DNA of 33,581 bases from Microbacteriaceae bacterium (GTDB lineage Bacteria; Actinomycetota; Actinomycetes; Actinomycetales; Microbacteriaceae). The stretch is taken from positions 1 through 33,581 of the forward strand of contig JAODAT010000051.1 of assembly GCA_025463565.1 (NCBI GenBank). Direction: 5' to 3'. This document shows, in pieces, positions 25,280 through 31,700 of this stretch (positions within the stretch are counted from its first letter, which is position 1; the number at the start of each line of letters is the position of its first letter). The position numbers were made by a program, and so were the translations under genes. The notes beneath the pieces are model-generated. The model was not told where the DNA came from. It worked only from the letters and a program-made list of their open reading frames with translations, and did no database searches.

Positions 25280-26065
25280 CTAAACCCGAAGCAGATTCGC
25301 CCCAACAGACGCGAAACGGTTCGCCAGGCTCGCGCTCAGTTCCTGTCCGGTAATGATCAGTTCGAAGTCGGTGAGGGCCGCAAAGGTCACGAAGGAGGTC
25401 GTTCCGAACTTGTGATGGGCACCGACGAAGATCCGTCGCGCCGCGGCGAGCACCGCCGCCTCCTTGACTGCGGCGACCGCCGGATCCGGTGTCGTCATGC
25501 CGCGGTCCGTCGACACGCCATTCGCCCCCACGATCGCGAGGTCGATGTTGAGCCGGCGCAGCATGTCGACCGCCGCGATGTCGACCACCCCCAGCGTGTT
25601 TCCGCGCACCCTGCCGCCGAGCATGATCACCTGCATGTTGGGGCGGGCCGCCACCATCGTCGCGATCGGCAGCGAGGCGGTCACGATCGTGAGTCGCCGA
25701 TCGTCCGGCAGGCGCTGCGCGATGAGCTGGGTCTGGAACCCCTCATCGATGAAGATCGTCTGGGCCTCGTCGATCTTCGTGACCATCGCTGTCGCGATCC
25801 GCGCCTTCTCTTCGGGGTTGATGGTGTGCCGGATCGCGAGCGAGGTCTCGAAGACACCGCTCTCCACCGCGAAGATGCGCCCGTAACTGCGCCGGATCAA
25901 CCCCTGCGATTCGAGCGCCCTCAGGTCGCGGCGCACGGTCTCGAGCGACACATCGAGCATGGCCGTTGTGGCCGCGACCTCTACCTCGCCCTGCTCACGC
26001 ACGATCTGCAGCAGCTGGAAGCGCCGCTCCCGCGAACTGCGGCTACCCCCTGGCGTGGTCTGCAT
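25280..26065 (-). CDS. DeoR/GlpR-family transcriptional regulator
   Basis: A 261-residue regulator. The N-terminal winged helix-turn-helix (about 14-68) reads 'RRFQLLQIVREQGEVEV...VSLETVRRDLRALESQGLIRRSYGR', with the DeoR signature R-R-D-L. The C-terminal DeoR sensor domain (about 85-240) has 'FIDEGFQTQLIA', 'IMLGGRVRGNTLGVV', 'DLAIVGANGVSTDRGMTT' and 'VGAHHKFGTTSFVTF', a fold that senses phosphorylated sugars or related metabolites. It lies just upstream of and on the same strand as the esterase-importer operon, so it is the likely local repressor. The ATG at 26065 is leaderless (TACCGT, 6 nt). Confidence 0.92.
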   Translation of the reverse strand: MQTTPGGSRSSRERRFQLLQIVREQGEVEVAATTAMLDVSLETVRRDLRALESQGLIRRSYGRIFAVESGVFETSLAIRHTINPEEKARIATAMVTKIDEAQTIFIDEGFQTQLIAQRLPDDRRLTIVTASLPIATMVAARPNMQVIMLGGRVRGNTLGVVDIAAVDMLRRLNIDLAIVGANGVSTDRGMTTPDPAVAAVKEAAVLAAARRIFVGAHHKFGTTSFVTFAALTDFELIITGQELSASLANRFASVGANLLRV

Positions 26066-26071
26066 GACTCA

Positions 26072-26077
26072 ACGGTA
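26072..26077 (-). promoter_or_regulatory. -10 box of the leaderless deoR-type gene
   Basis: TACCGT on the minus strand is followed by 6 nt and then ATG at 26065. Confidence 0.55.
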
Positions 26078-26115
26078 GCTCTCGTGGGGCGACCGGCCCC
26101 GAGTGAGCGCATATA

Positions 26116-26138
26116 TAGTTGAGAAAATCAACTAATTT
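26116..26138 (+). promoter_or_regulatory. Perfect palindrome overlapping the -10 of the acyl-CoA dehydrogenase promoter
   Basis: TAGTTGAgaaaaTCAACTA (26116-26134) has 7-bp perfect arms and a 5-bp spacer. Its last two bases are the first two of TAATTT (26133-26138), which lies 6 nt before ATG 26145. A protein bound here would block the leaderless promoter. The GntR/FCD regulator encoded downstream, at 27394, is the obvious candidate. Confidence 0.6.
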
Positions 26139-26144
26139 ACAGAC

Positions 26145-27338
26145 ATGAGCACGATGAGACCGGGACAGCTTTACCCCAGATCAGACCTGTACGGCTATGA
26201 AAACCTGCTCAGCGACCCCGAGCGCGACAAGCTCTGGCAGCTCCGCCAGTTCCTTGACGAGACCGCCGCTCCGCTGATCGACCGGCACTGGGAGGCCGGG
26301 ACCTTCCCGACCGAGCTGATTCCCGAGGTTGCGAAGCTCGACATCGTCTCACCGGCGTCGATCACCGCTGGCGCCGACCGGCCGCGCAATCTGTTCGGCG
26401 GCTTCCGCACCTTCGAGTGGGCGAGAACCGATGCCTCGCTGAACACCTTCTTCGGCGGGCAGGCCAGCCTGTTCAGGACGAGCATTCTCGACGGCGGCAG
26501 CCCGGAGCAGGTCGAGCGCTGGGACCCGCTGGTGCGCGACTTCTCCATCCTCGGCGGATTCGCGCTGACCGAGCCTGAGTCCGGCTCCGACATCGCGAGG
26601 GGCCTGTCGACGACGGCGGAGCGGACGGGCGACGACTGGACCCTCTCCGGGCACAAGCGCTGGATCGGCAACGCTCCCATCGCATCCCATCTCATCGTGT
26701 TCGCGAGGGACGTCGCCGACGGTGCGGTCAAGGGCTTCATCGTGCCGACGTCGGCGCCCGGGATGGCCATCACCAACATCACGGGCAAGACCGCACTGCG
26801 CATCGTGCAGAACGGCGACATCGTGCTCGACCGTGTAGTGGTGAACGAACGGGACCGCCTGCAGCGAATCACCTCATTCCGGGACGTCTCGAACATCCTG
26901 CGATTCATGAGATCGGATGTCGCCTGGGGCGCCACCGGCGTGCAGGCCGGCGCGTACGAGGCCGCCCTCGACTACGTTCGCGAGCGCCGGCAGTTCGGGC
27001 GGAGCCTCGGCTCCTTCCAGCTGGTGCAGTCCCACCTGTCGGCGATTCTCGGAAACCTCACCGCGTCGCTCGGCATGGTGGTCGGGCTGTCGCAAAAGCA
27101 GGATGCCGGAACCTTCAACGACGAGGATTCCGCTCTGGCCAAGTCCTGGGTGACCACCCGAATGCGCGAGTCGGTCGCCCGCGCCCGCGAGATCGTGGGC
27201 GGAAACGGCATCGTGCTCGCGAACAAGGTGGCCAGGTTCCACGCGGATGCCGAGGCGATCTACACCTACGAGGGCACGAAGGAGATCAACGACCTGGTCG
27301 TCGGTCGGGCCGTCACCGGAGAGTCCGCGTTCCTCTAG
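26145..27338 (+). CDS. Acyl-CoA dehydrogenase family protein (glutaryl-CoA-dehydrogenase-like)
   Basis: A 397-residue FAD flavoprotein. It has the N-terminal helical domain, 'GGFALTEPESGSDIARG' (about 138-154; FAD/substrate loop), 'LSGHKRWIGNA' (about 170-180), 'RRQFGRSLGSFQLVQSHLS' and the catalytic base Glu376 in 'YTYEGTKEIN', the position used by medium-chain, short-chain and glutaryl-CoA dehydrogenases. The K-R-W-I-G-N-A motif and overall length are closest to the glutaryl-CoA dehydrogenase group, but the acyl group is not certain. It is leaderless with an operator over its promoter and is followed by the GntR gene after 55 nt. Its pathway role beside the ring-cleavage genes is unclear. 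Confidence 0.9.
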   Translation: MSTMRPGQLYPRSDLYGYENLLSDPERDKLWQLRQFLDETAAPLIDRHWEAGTFPTELIPEVAKLDIVSPASITAGADRPRNLFGGFRTFEWARTDASLNTFFGGQASLFRTSILDGGSPEQVERWDPLVRDFSILGGFALTEPESGSDIARGLSTTAERTGDDWTLSGHKRWIGNAPIASHLIVFARDVADGAVKGFIVPTSAPGMAITNITGKTALRIVQNGDIVLDRVVVNERDRLQRITSFRDVSNILRFMRSDVAWGATGVQAGAYEAALDYVRERRQFGRSLGSFQLVQSHLSAILGNLTASLGMVVGLSQKQDAGTFNDEDSALAKSWVTTRMRESVARAREIVGGNGIVLANKVARFHADAEAIYTYEGTKEINDLVVGRAVTGESAFL

Positions 27339-27348
27339 TCCCACCGTC

Positions 27349-27354
27349 TACTCT
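27349..27354 (+). promoter_or_regulatory. -10 box of the GntR-family gene
   Basis: TACTCT predicts a transcript start near 27361 and a leader of about 33 nt containing GAGGAGAGGGG before the GTG start at 27394. The gene can therefore be made independently of the dehydrogenase. Confidence 0.4.
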
Positions 27355-27393
27355 CAATACAGCACTGAACGGTCGAGGAGAGGGGCAGGACAG

Positions 27394-28020
27394 GTGACCC
27401 TTGCCGAGCTCACCGGGCGCATCCGGGACGCGATAGTCGACGGCGATTTCGCCCCCAACCAACGCCTGATCGAAGCGGACCTGAGCGAGAGCTACGGTGT
27501 CAGCCGGGCCATGGTGCGCACCGCGCTCCTGGAGCTCGCGGGCGACGGACTCATCGACCGGGTGCCCAATCGCGGGTCGCGCGTGCGGTCGGTCTCCCTC
27601 GGCGAAGCCGTCGAGATCCTCGAGGTACGGATCGAGCTCGAGGGTCTCTGCGCGTACAAGGCGGCGGAGCGGATCAGCGACGAGGAGATCGCCGAATTCC
27701 TCGAACTCCGTCGGCTGATCCTCGACGCCGCGGAGACCTCGGAGGTGCTCGAGTACCCGCGGCTCAACCAGCTGCTCGACCGGCGGATCCGCGAGGTCAG
27801 CGCGCATCACACGGCGGCGGACATGCTCGAACGCCTTCGCGCGCAGGGCGTGCGCCACCAGTTCCGGCTGTCCTTCCGCGCCGGTCGTGCCGCCGTCACC
27901 GCTCCTGAGCATGCCGCGATCATCGACGCGATAGTCGCTCGCGATCCCGCCGGCGCGGAGGCGGCAACGAAAGCGCACCTGCTCGGCGTTATCTCCGCCC
28001 TGAGGGAAATCGCCCTCTAG
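27394..28020 (+). CDS. GntR-family (FCD/FadR-type) transcriptional regulator
   Basis: A 208-residue regulator. The winged helix (about 2-66) reads 'ELTGRIRDAIVDGDFAPNQRL', 'ESYGVSRAMVRTALLELAGDG' and 'PNRGSRVRSV'. The all-helical FCD ligand domain (about 75-205) keeps the metal/ligand residues in 'LNQLLDRRIREVSAHH', 'EHAAIIDAIVARDPAGAEAAT' and 'KAHLLGV'. FCD regulators commonly sense carboxylic acids, such as aromatic-pathway intermediates. GTG 27394 is chosen because it follows a purine-rich ribosome binding site and begins the HTH. Its stop shares CTAG with the stop of the convergent aldolase gene, an overlap of 4 nt. Confidence 0.9.
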   Translation: MTLAELTGRIRDAIVDGDFAPNQRLIEADLSESYGVSRAMVRTALLELAGDGLIDRVPNRGSRVRSVSLGEAVEILEVRIELEGLCAYKAAERISDEEIAEFLELRRLILDAAETSEVLEYPRLNQLLDRRIREVSAHHTAADMLERLRAQGVRHQFRLSFRAGRAAVTAPEHAAIIDAIVARDPAGAEAATKAHLLGVISALREIAL

Positions 28021-28706
28021 CTCTCGTCCGCCGCCAGGTACGTCACTCCCGCTTCGGCCAGCACGGGCCGCAGGTTGTAGATGTCGAGGCCGAGCTCGCC
28101 GCGACGGAACGCCTCGCGGGTCGACTGCTCCTTCTTCTCACGCGCATCGGACGCGGTGATCGCCTCGGCCACGTCGGAGCGGGGAACGACCATCACCCCG
28201 TCGTCGTCGGCGACGATGACGTCCCCGGGGTTCACGATCACGTTGCCGATCCGCACCGGCACATTCACCGCGCCGCCGGTGGCTTTCACGGTGCCCTGGG
28301 CGTTCACCGCCGTCGACCAGACGGGGAAGCCCATCTCGCGGAGCTCCGCGACGTCCCGCACGCCGGCGGCGATGACCAGCCCGCGCACGCCGCGATGCTG
28401 CAGTGCGGTCGCGAACAGTTCGCCGAACATGCCGTCGGAGGACTCCGAGGTGGTGGTGACGACGAGGATGTCGCCCTCGTGGCACTGTTCGATCGCGGCA
28501 TGGATCATGAGATTGTCACCGGGCCAGCTGAGCACGGTCACGGCGGTGCCGGCGACGCGCGCGCCATCCTGGATCGGCCGGAAGTGCGGCCCAGCAAGGC
28601 CGACCCGGCCGAGCGCTTCGTGCACGGTCGCCACGCCGAATCTGGCGAGAGCATTTGCGTCGGCGAGCGTGGCCTTCGGCGGATCGGTGATGATGACCTT
28701 TCTCAT
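28017..28706 (-). CDS. ligK: RraA-family aldolase, 4-carboxy-4-hydroxy-2-oxoadipate aldolase type
   Basis: A 229-residue protein, the length of LigK/GalC. The class II pyruvate aldolase site is visible as 'GLVIAAGVRDVAELREMGFPVWS' (Arg-Asp pair binding substrate and metal), with 'AIEQCHEGDILVV' and 'GDVIVADDDGVMVVP'. LigK/GalC splits 4-carboxy-4-hydroxy-2-oxoadipate to pyruvate and oxaloacetate and also decarboxylates oxaloacetate. The context, directly after a GalB-type hydratase with an ATGA overlap and downstream of ligAB, favours this over the RNase E inhibitor RraA, which is shorter. It is the last gene of the operon. Confidence 0.88.
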   Translation of the reverse strand: MRKVIITDPPKATLADANALARFGVATVHEALGRVGLAGPHFRPIQDGARVAGTAVTVLSWPGDNLMIHAAIEQCHEGDILVVTTTSESSDGMFGELFATALQHRGVRGLVIAAGVRDVAELREMGFPVWSTAVNAQGTVKATGGAVNVPVRIGNVIVNPGDVIVADDDGVMVVPRSDVAEAITASDAREKKEQSTREAFRRGELGLDIYNLRPVLAEAGVTYLAADES

Positions 28707-29428
28707 CGCAGCGTCTCCGTCACTTCGGGGTAGTACCTCATGTATGCCTCTCCCTTCGTGTCGGTCGGGACCCCGAGGTTCGGACCGGCGTTTCGTTTCA
28801 CCTGCACCCCGCGCCGCACGGCGAGGTCGGTGTAGTAATCCCACATGTGCTTCTGCGCGCCGAGGCATTCCATCGCGGCGCGCTTGGCGGCGAAGGCATC
28901 GGTGATGTCGAGCAGCACGTTCGGCTTGAAGTCGCTCTGCTCGGGCTGGTGGGGTTCGAAGAAGAACACCGGGGGGGCACCGAGCGGTTCGCCCGCCGCC
29001 GGGTAGCCGATGGCCTGCGCAAGGATGCGGGCCTGGATCGCCATCCGCGCGGCCGCCGGGTGATCGCCGTTGTACGGGTCCACGAGGGGATGGGTGAGCA
29101 CGACGGTCGGCACCACGCGGCGATAGACCTGCACGAGCCGGTCGACGAGCTCGGGGGATTCGAGCAGGGGGTAGTCGCCGGCGTCGAGGAATTCGATCTC
29201 CGCACCGAGCGCGGCGGCTGCCGCTTCGGCCTCGGCCCTGCGGATCGCTTTGATCTCGTCGAGCTTCGTGCCCTTGAGCCACTCGCTGGCGGACTCGCCG
29301 CGCTCGCCGAAGGACAGGCAGACGATCACCGCGCGCTCACCGCGGGCCGTCGCCTTGGCGATCGCCCCGCCCGCTCGCCAGACGAAGTCACCGGCGTGCG
29401 CGCTGATGACGAGAGTTGTGTCGGACAT
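28703..29428 (-). CDS. galB: PIG-L/LmbE-fold 4-oxalomesaconate hydratase (GalB type)
   Basis: A 241-residue PIG-L-family protein. Ordinary PIG-L deacetylases begin with A-H-P-D-D; here the metal site reads 'SAHAGDFVWRAGGAIA' (His11, Asp14), the pattern I associate with GalB of the Pseudomonas gallate pathway, a zinc hydratase. 'GERGES', 'LTHPLVDPYNGDHPAA' and 'FFFEPHQPEQSDFKPN' follow. GalB hydrates 4-oxalomesaconate to 4-carboxy-4-hydroxy-2-oxoadipate, the substrate of the next gene's product. It is functionally equivalent to LigJ but unrelated in fold. AAGGAG precedes ATG 29428. It lies 12 nt after the hydrolase gene. Confidence 0.85.
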   Translation of the reverse strand: MSDTTLVISAHAGDFVWRAGGAIAKATARGERAVIVCLSFGERGESASEWLKGTKLDEIKAIRRAEAEAAAAALGAEIEFLDAGDYPLLESPELVDRLVQVYRRVVPTVVLTHPLVDPYNGDHPAAARMAIQARILAQAIGYPAAGEPLGAPPVFFFEPHQPEQSDFKPNVLLDITDAFAAKRAAMECLGAQKHMWDYYTDLAVRRGVQVKRNAGPNLGVPTDTKGEAYMRYYPEVTETLR

Positions 29429-29440
29429 CGTTCTCCTTGT

Positions 29441-30139
29441 TCAGATCTGCTGCAGCAGCGCGGCGAGTTCGGCCGGCGCGGTCACCATGGCCTCGTGGCC
29501 GGTCGCTATCTCGAGCGACGCCCAGCCACGCCCCCGCGCGCGCTCGGCCTGGCTGCTGAACACGCGCATCCATTCCGTGCACTCGATGAAGGTGGCGGGC
29601 ACGGCGTCGGCCGCTCCGGTGAGGTGCACGGTGTCGGCGTAGGTCGCCCAGGGCTGGGGCGTCAGTCGGGGCGAGAGCCAGTCGAGGTCGGCCTGCTCGG
29701 TGACCCCGAGAACCTCCAGCGAGCGCGGCGGGATGAGCCAGCCGAAGCCCGGCCCCGCAACCGACTCGTGGTAGTGATGGGCCACGGTCTCGGGCAGCAG
29801 GTCGATCGCGGCCTCGCCGTCGGAGGGCACGAAGGCGTCGAGGTGCACCCGGGCGCGCAGGGCGGCGGGCCTCTGTTCGGCGACGCCGCTGGCGACCATG
29901 CCGGCGTAGCTGTGCGCGACTAGCACGACATCCGCCAGCCCCTCGGCATCGATCAGCCGCGTGACGTCTTCGATGTGGGTGGCGAGGCCGACGGCCGGCG
30001 AGAGCAGGTGGGCGCGGTCACTCACCCCGCTGAAGGTCGGTGAGAACACCGTGTGCCCGGCGGCGCGCAGCACCGAGGACACGCGGGACCAGCACCAGCC
30101 GCCGTGCCACGCGCCGTGCAGCAGGACGAAAGTCGTCAC
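29441..30139 (-). CDS. Alpha/beta hydrolase (plant-methylesterase/hydroxynitrile-lyase-like family)
   Basis: A 232-residue alpha/beta hydrolase. It opens with the oxyanion motif 'FVLLHGAWHGGWCW' (about 4-17), has nucleophile Ser in 'LVAHSYAGMVASG', and a late His in 'GHEAMVTAPAELAALL'. This pattern matches the MES/EstC-like group that cleaves methyl or small esters of aromatic acids. It sits inside the ring-cleavage operon: GTG 30139 overlaps the ligB stop (GTGA) and its own stop is 12 nt from galB. It could release the aromatic acid from an ester or act on a lactone intermediate; neither is proven. Confidence 0.87.
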   Translation of the reverse strand: MTTFVLLHGAWHGGWCWSRVSSVLRAAGHTVFSPTFSGVSDRAHLLSPAVGLATHIEDVTRLIDAEGLADVVLVAHSYAGMVASGVAEQRPAALRARVHLDAFVPSDGEAAIDLLPETVAHHYHESVAGPGFGWLIPPRSLEVLGVTEQADLDWLSPRLTPQPWATYADTVHLTGAADAVPATFIECTEWMRVFSSQAERARGRGWASLEIATGHEAMVTAPAELAALLQQI

Positions 30140-30981
30140 GCGCGGTTCTCGAAGAGGGCCAGTGCGGCCGCCGTGTTGGAGGCCGGCACGTGATAGGTCT
30201 CAGCGATGCGGGTGATCTCGTCGTCCATCGCGCCGCGCATGATCAGCCACATGATCATCTCGATACCCTCGGAGCCCGCTTCGCGAACGTATTCCTCACG
30301 GGAGAGATCGGCGAGCGACTGCGGGTCGTCCTGGATCTTCGCGAGGAACATCCGGTCGAACTCCTCGTTGATGAGGCCGGCGCGCTCGCCGGCGAGCTGG
30401 TGTGACATGCCGCCGGTGCCGAATACGGCGACCTTAAGGTCTTCGGGATATGACCGGATGGCGCGGCCGAGCGCCTTGCCCAGGGCGTAGCACCTGGCGG
30501 CGGTCGGCTGCGGGTACTGGATGACGTTGACGACGATCGGGATCACGGGCGCCGGCCAGGCGTCGCCCGGCGCCGGGCAGTACACCGATAGCGGCACCGT
30601 GAGGCCGTGGTCCACCTCGAGCTGGTGCGCGACGGTGATGTCGAACTCGTCGTCGACCAGGCTCTCCACGAGGTGGGCGGCCAGCGCGGGGTGCCCGATC
30701 ACGTCGGGCACGGGTCGCGTTCCCCAGCCTTCGTCTGCGACGTGAAAGCCGGCCGCAGTGCCGACGGCGAACGTCGGCACCATGGCGAGGGGAATCGCGT
30801 TCGCGTGGTCGTTGTAGATGAGGATGATGACGTCGGGCGTGTGCTCGGCCATCCACTCGCGGGCGGGCCGGTAGCCGTCGAACAGCGGCTTCCAGTACGG
30901 ATCCTCGGTGCGCTCGCGGTCCATCGCGGCGCCGATCGACGGGACATGGCTGGTCGTCAGTCCCCAGGTAACCTCAGCCAA
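30136..30981 (-). CDS. ligB: Protocatechuate 4,5-dioxygenase beta subunit (LigB-type extradiol dioxygenase)
   Basis: A 281-residue class III extradiol dioxygenase catalytic subunit. Iron ligands by family position are His12 ('GLTTSHVPS'), His59 ('IYNDHANA') and a Glu in 'GSEGIEMIMWL' (about 241); the catalytic His is about 194 in 'GTGGMSHQLAGERAG'. It uses Fe(II) and O2 to open protocatechuate between C4 and C5; LigAB enzymes can also cleave gallate. The start is TTG at 30981, supported by GGGAGG 8 nt upstream, and it overlaps the ligA stop by 8 nt, fitting a stoichiometric heterodimer. Confidence 0.93.
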   Translation of the reverse strand: MAEVTWGLTTSHVPSIGAAMDRERTEDPYWKPLFDGYRPAREWMAEHTPDVIILIYNDHANAIPLAMVPTFAVGTAAGFHVADEGWGTRPVPDVIGHPALAAHLVESLVDDEFDITVAHQLEVDHGLTVPLSVYCPAPGDAWPAPVIPIVVNVIQYPQPTAARCYALGKALGRAIRSYPEDLKVAVFGTGGMSHQLAGERAGLINEEFDRMFLAKIQDDPQSLADLSREEYVREAGSEGIEMIMWLIMRGAMDDEITRIAETYHVPASNTAAALALFENRA

Positions 30982-31324
30982 AATGTCGTCCTCCCGCTTC
31001 GAGCGCTGCCTGGAATTCCTCGGTGGTCATGCCCGTGAACACGCCGCCGAGGTACTGCATCGACTTGCCGTCCACCATGGCCAGTTTGTAGATGTAGAAG
31101 ATCGAGCCGCCGAGGTCGAGCATTGTCACCCAGTCCCGGTCGAGCACGGCCTGGCGCTGTTCCGCCGTCAGCTCGTACCGGCCGAGGTACGCGGCCTCGT
31201 CGTCGAGGAAGCGTTTGCGGTCGTCGACCGAGGTGAGTGATGCGCAGAACGAGTTGAGGGCGAAGCCCTGCCTCGAGTCCTCGATGCCGAACAGGTACGT
31301 GCCGGGAATCTCTGGCTTCGTCAC
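30974..31324 (-). CDS. ligA: Protocatechuate 4,5-dioxygenase alpha subunit (LigA-type)
   Basis: A 116-residue all-helical subunit: 'IPGTYLFGIEDSRQGFALN', 'SFCASLTSVDDRKRFLDDE', 'YLGRYELTAEQRQAVLDRD', and 'GGSIFYIYKLAMVDGKSM' typical of LigA. It caps the LigB active site and has no activity alone. The GTG start at 31324 has AGGAG 5 nt upstream and overlaps the stop of the isomerase-like gene (GTGA). Separate alpha and beta genes distinguish this enzyme from the fused gallate dioxygenase GalA and from DesZ. Confidence 0.92.
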   Translation of the reverse strand: MTKPEIPGTYLFGIEDSRQGFALNSFCASLTSVDDRKRFLDDEAAYLGRYELTAEQRQAVLDRDWVTMLDLGGSIFYIYKLAMVDGKSMQYLGGVFTGMTTEEFQAALEAGGRHFG

Positions 31325-31599
31325 TTCTTCTCCTGCGGGTGGGTTGCGAGGGCCTCGACCGTGTTCTCGGTCCAGGGGAACATCGGCAGCGAGGCGAGGG
31401 CGTCGTGAAGGGCAGTTGCATCCGGCGCTTCCCAGAGGCCGATTCCGCCGCGCTTGCCCGGCAGGCGCCAGAGCTTGATGAGGATGCCGGCGGCACGCAG
31501 CTCCATCGCGCGCTCGCGTTCGATCACCCGCAGCCGTTCGCGCTCGTCGACGGACATTGTGGCGGGCTGGCTGGTTTCGAACCTGACCAGGAACTCCAT
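31321..31599 (-). CDS. Muconolactone Delta-isomerase family protein
   Basis: A 92-residue ferredoxin-like-fold protein: 'MEFLVRFETSQPATM', 'ERLRVIERERAMELRAAG', 'LIKLWRLPGKRGGIGLWEA' and 'LHDALASLPMFPWTENTVEALATHP' follow CatC along its whole length. CatC moves a double bond in muconolactone in the ortho pathway. No ortho-pathway genes are here, so in this meta-cleavage operon it may tautomerise an intermediate such as 4-oxalomesaconate. ATG 31599 is preferred over 31605 because GGAGG is 8 nt from the former and only 2 from the latter. First gene of the operon. Confidence 0.87.
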   Translation of the reverse strand: MEFLVRFETSQPATMSVDERERLRVIERERAMELRAAGILIKLWRLPGKRGGIGLWEAPDATALHDALASLPMFPWTENTVEALATHPQEKK

Positions 31600-31649
31600 C
31601 GTCATCTCCTCCGGCCCACGGGGTCGAGCTGCACCGGCGACATCGGCAG

Positions 31650-31694
31650 AATGTCACCAGAAATGTCAACAATATCAGCACGACCCGCTACGCT
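31650..31694. promoter_or_regulatory. Divergent control region with direct repeats and a leaderless promoter
   Basis: AATGTCA occurs at 31650-31656 and 31662-31668, a 12-bp period. The second copy contains TTGACA on the minus strand, a possible -35 for the ring-cleavage operon. On the plus strand TACGCT (31689-31694) lies 6 nt before ATG 31701. The minus-strand -10 is not clear. Confidence 0.4.
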
Positions 31695-31700
31695 CTCGAC

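Noticed and set aside
28017..28706. RraA, the RNase E activity regulator
   Set aside because: The length (229 residues) and the aldolase Arg-Asp motif, plus coupling to a GalB-type hydratase and LigAB, favour the aldolase branch of the family.
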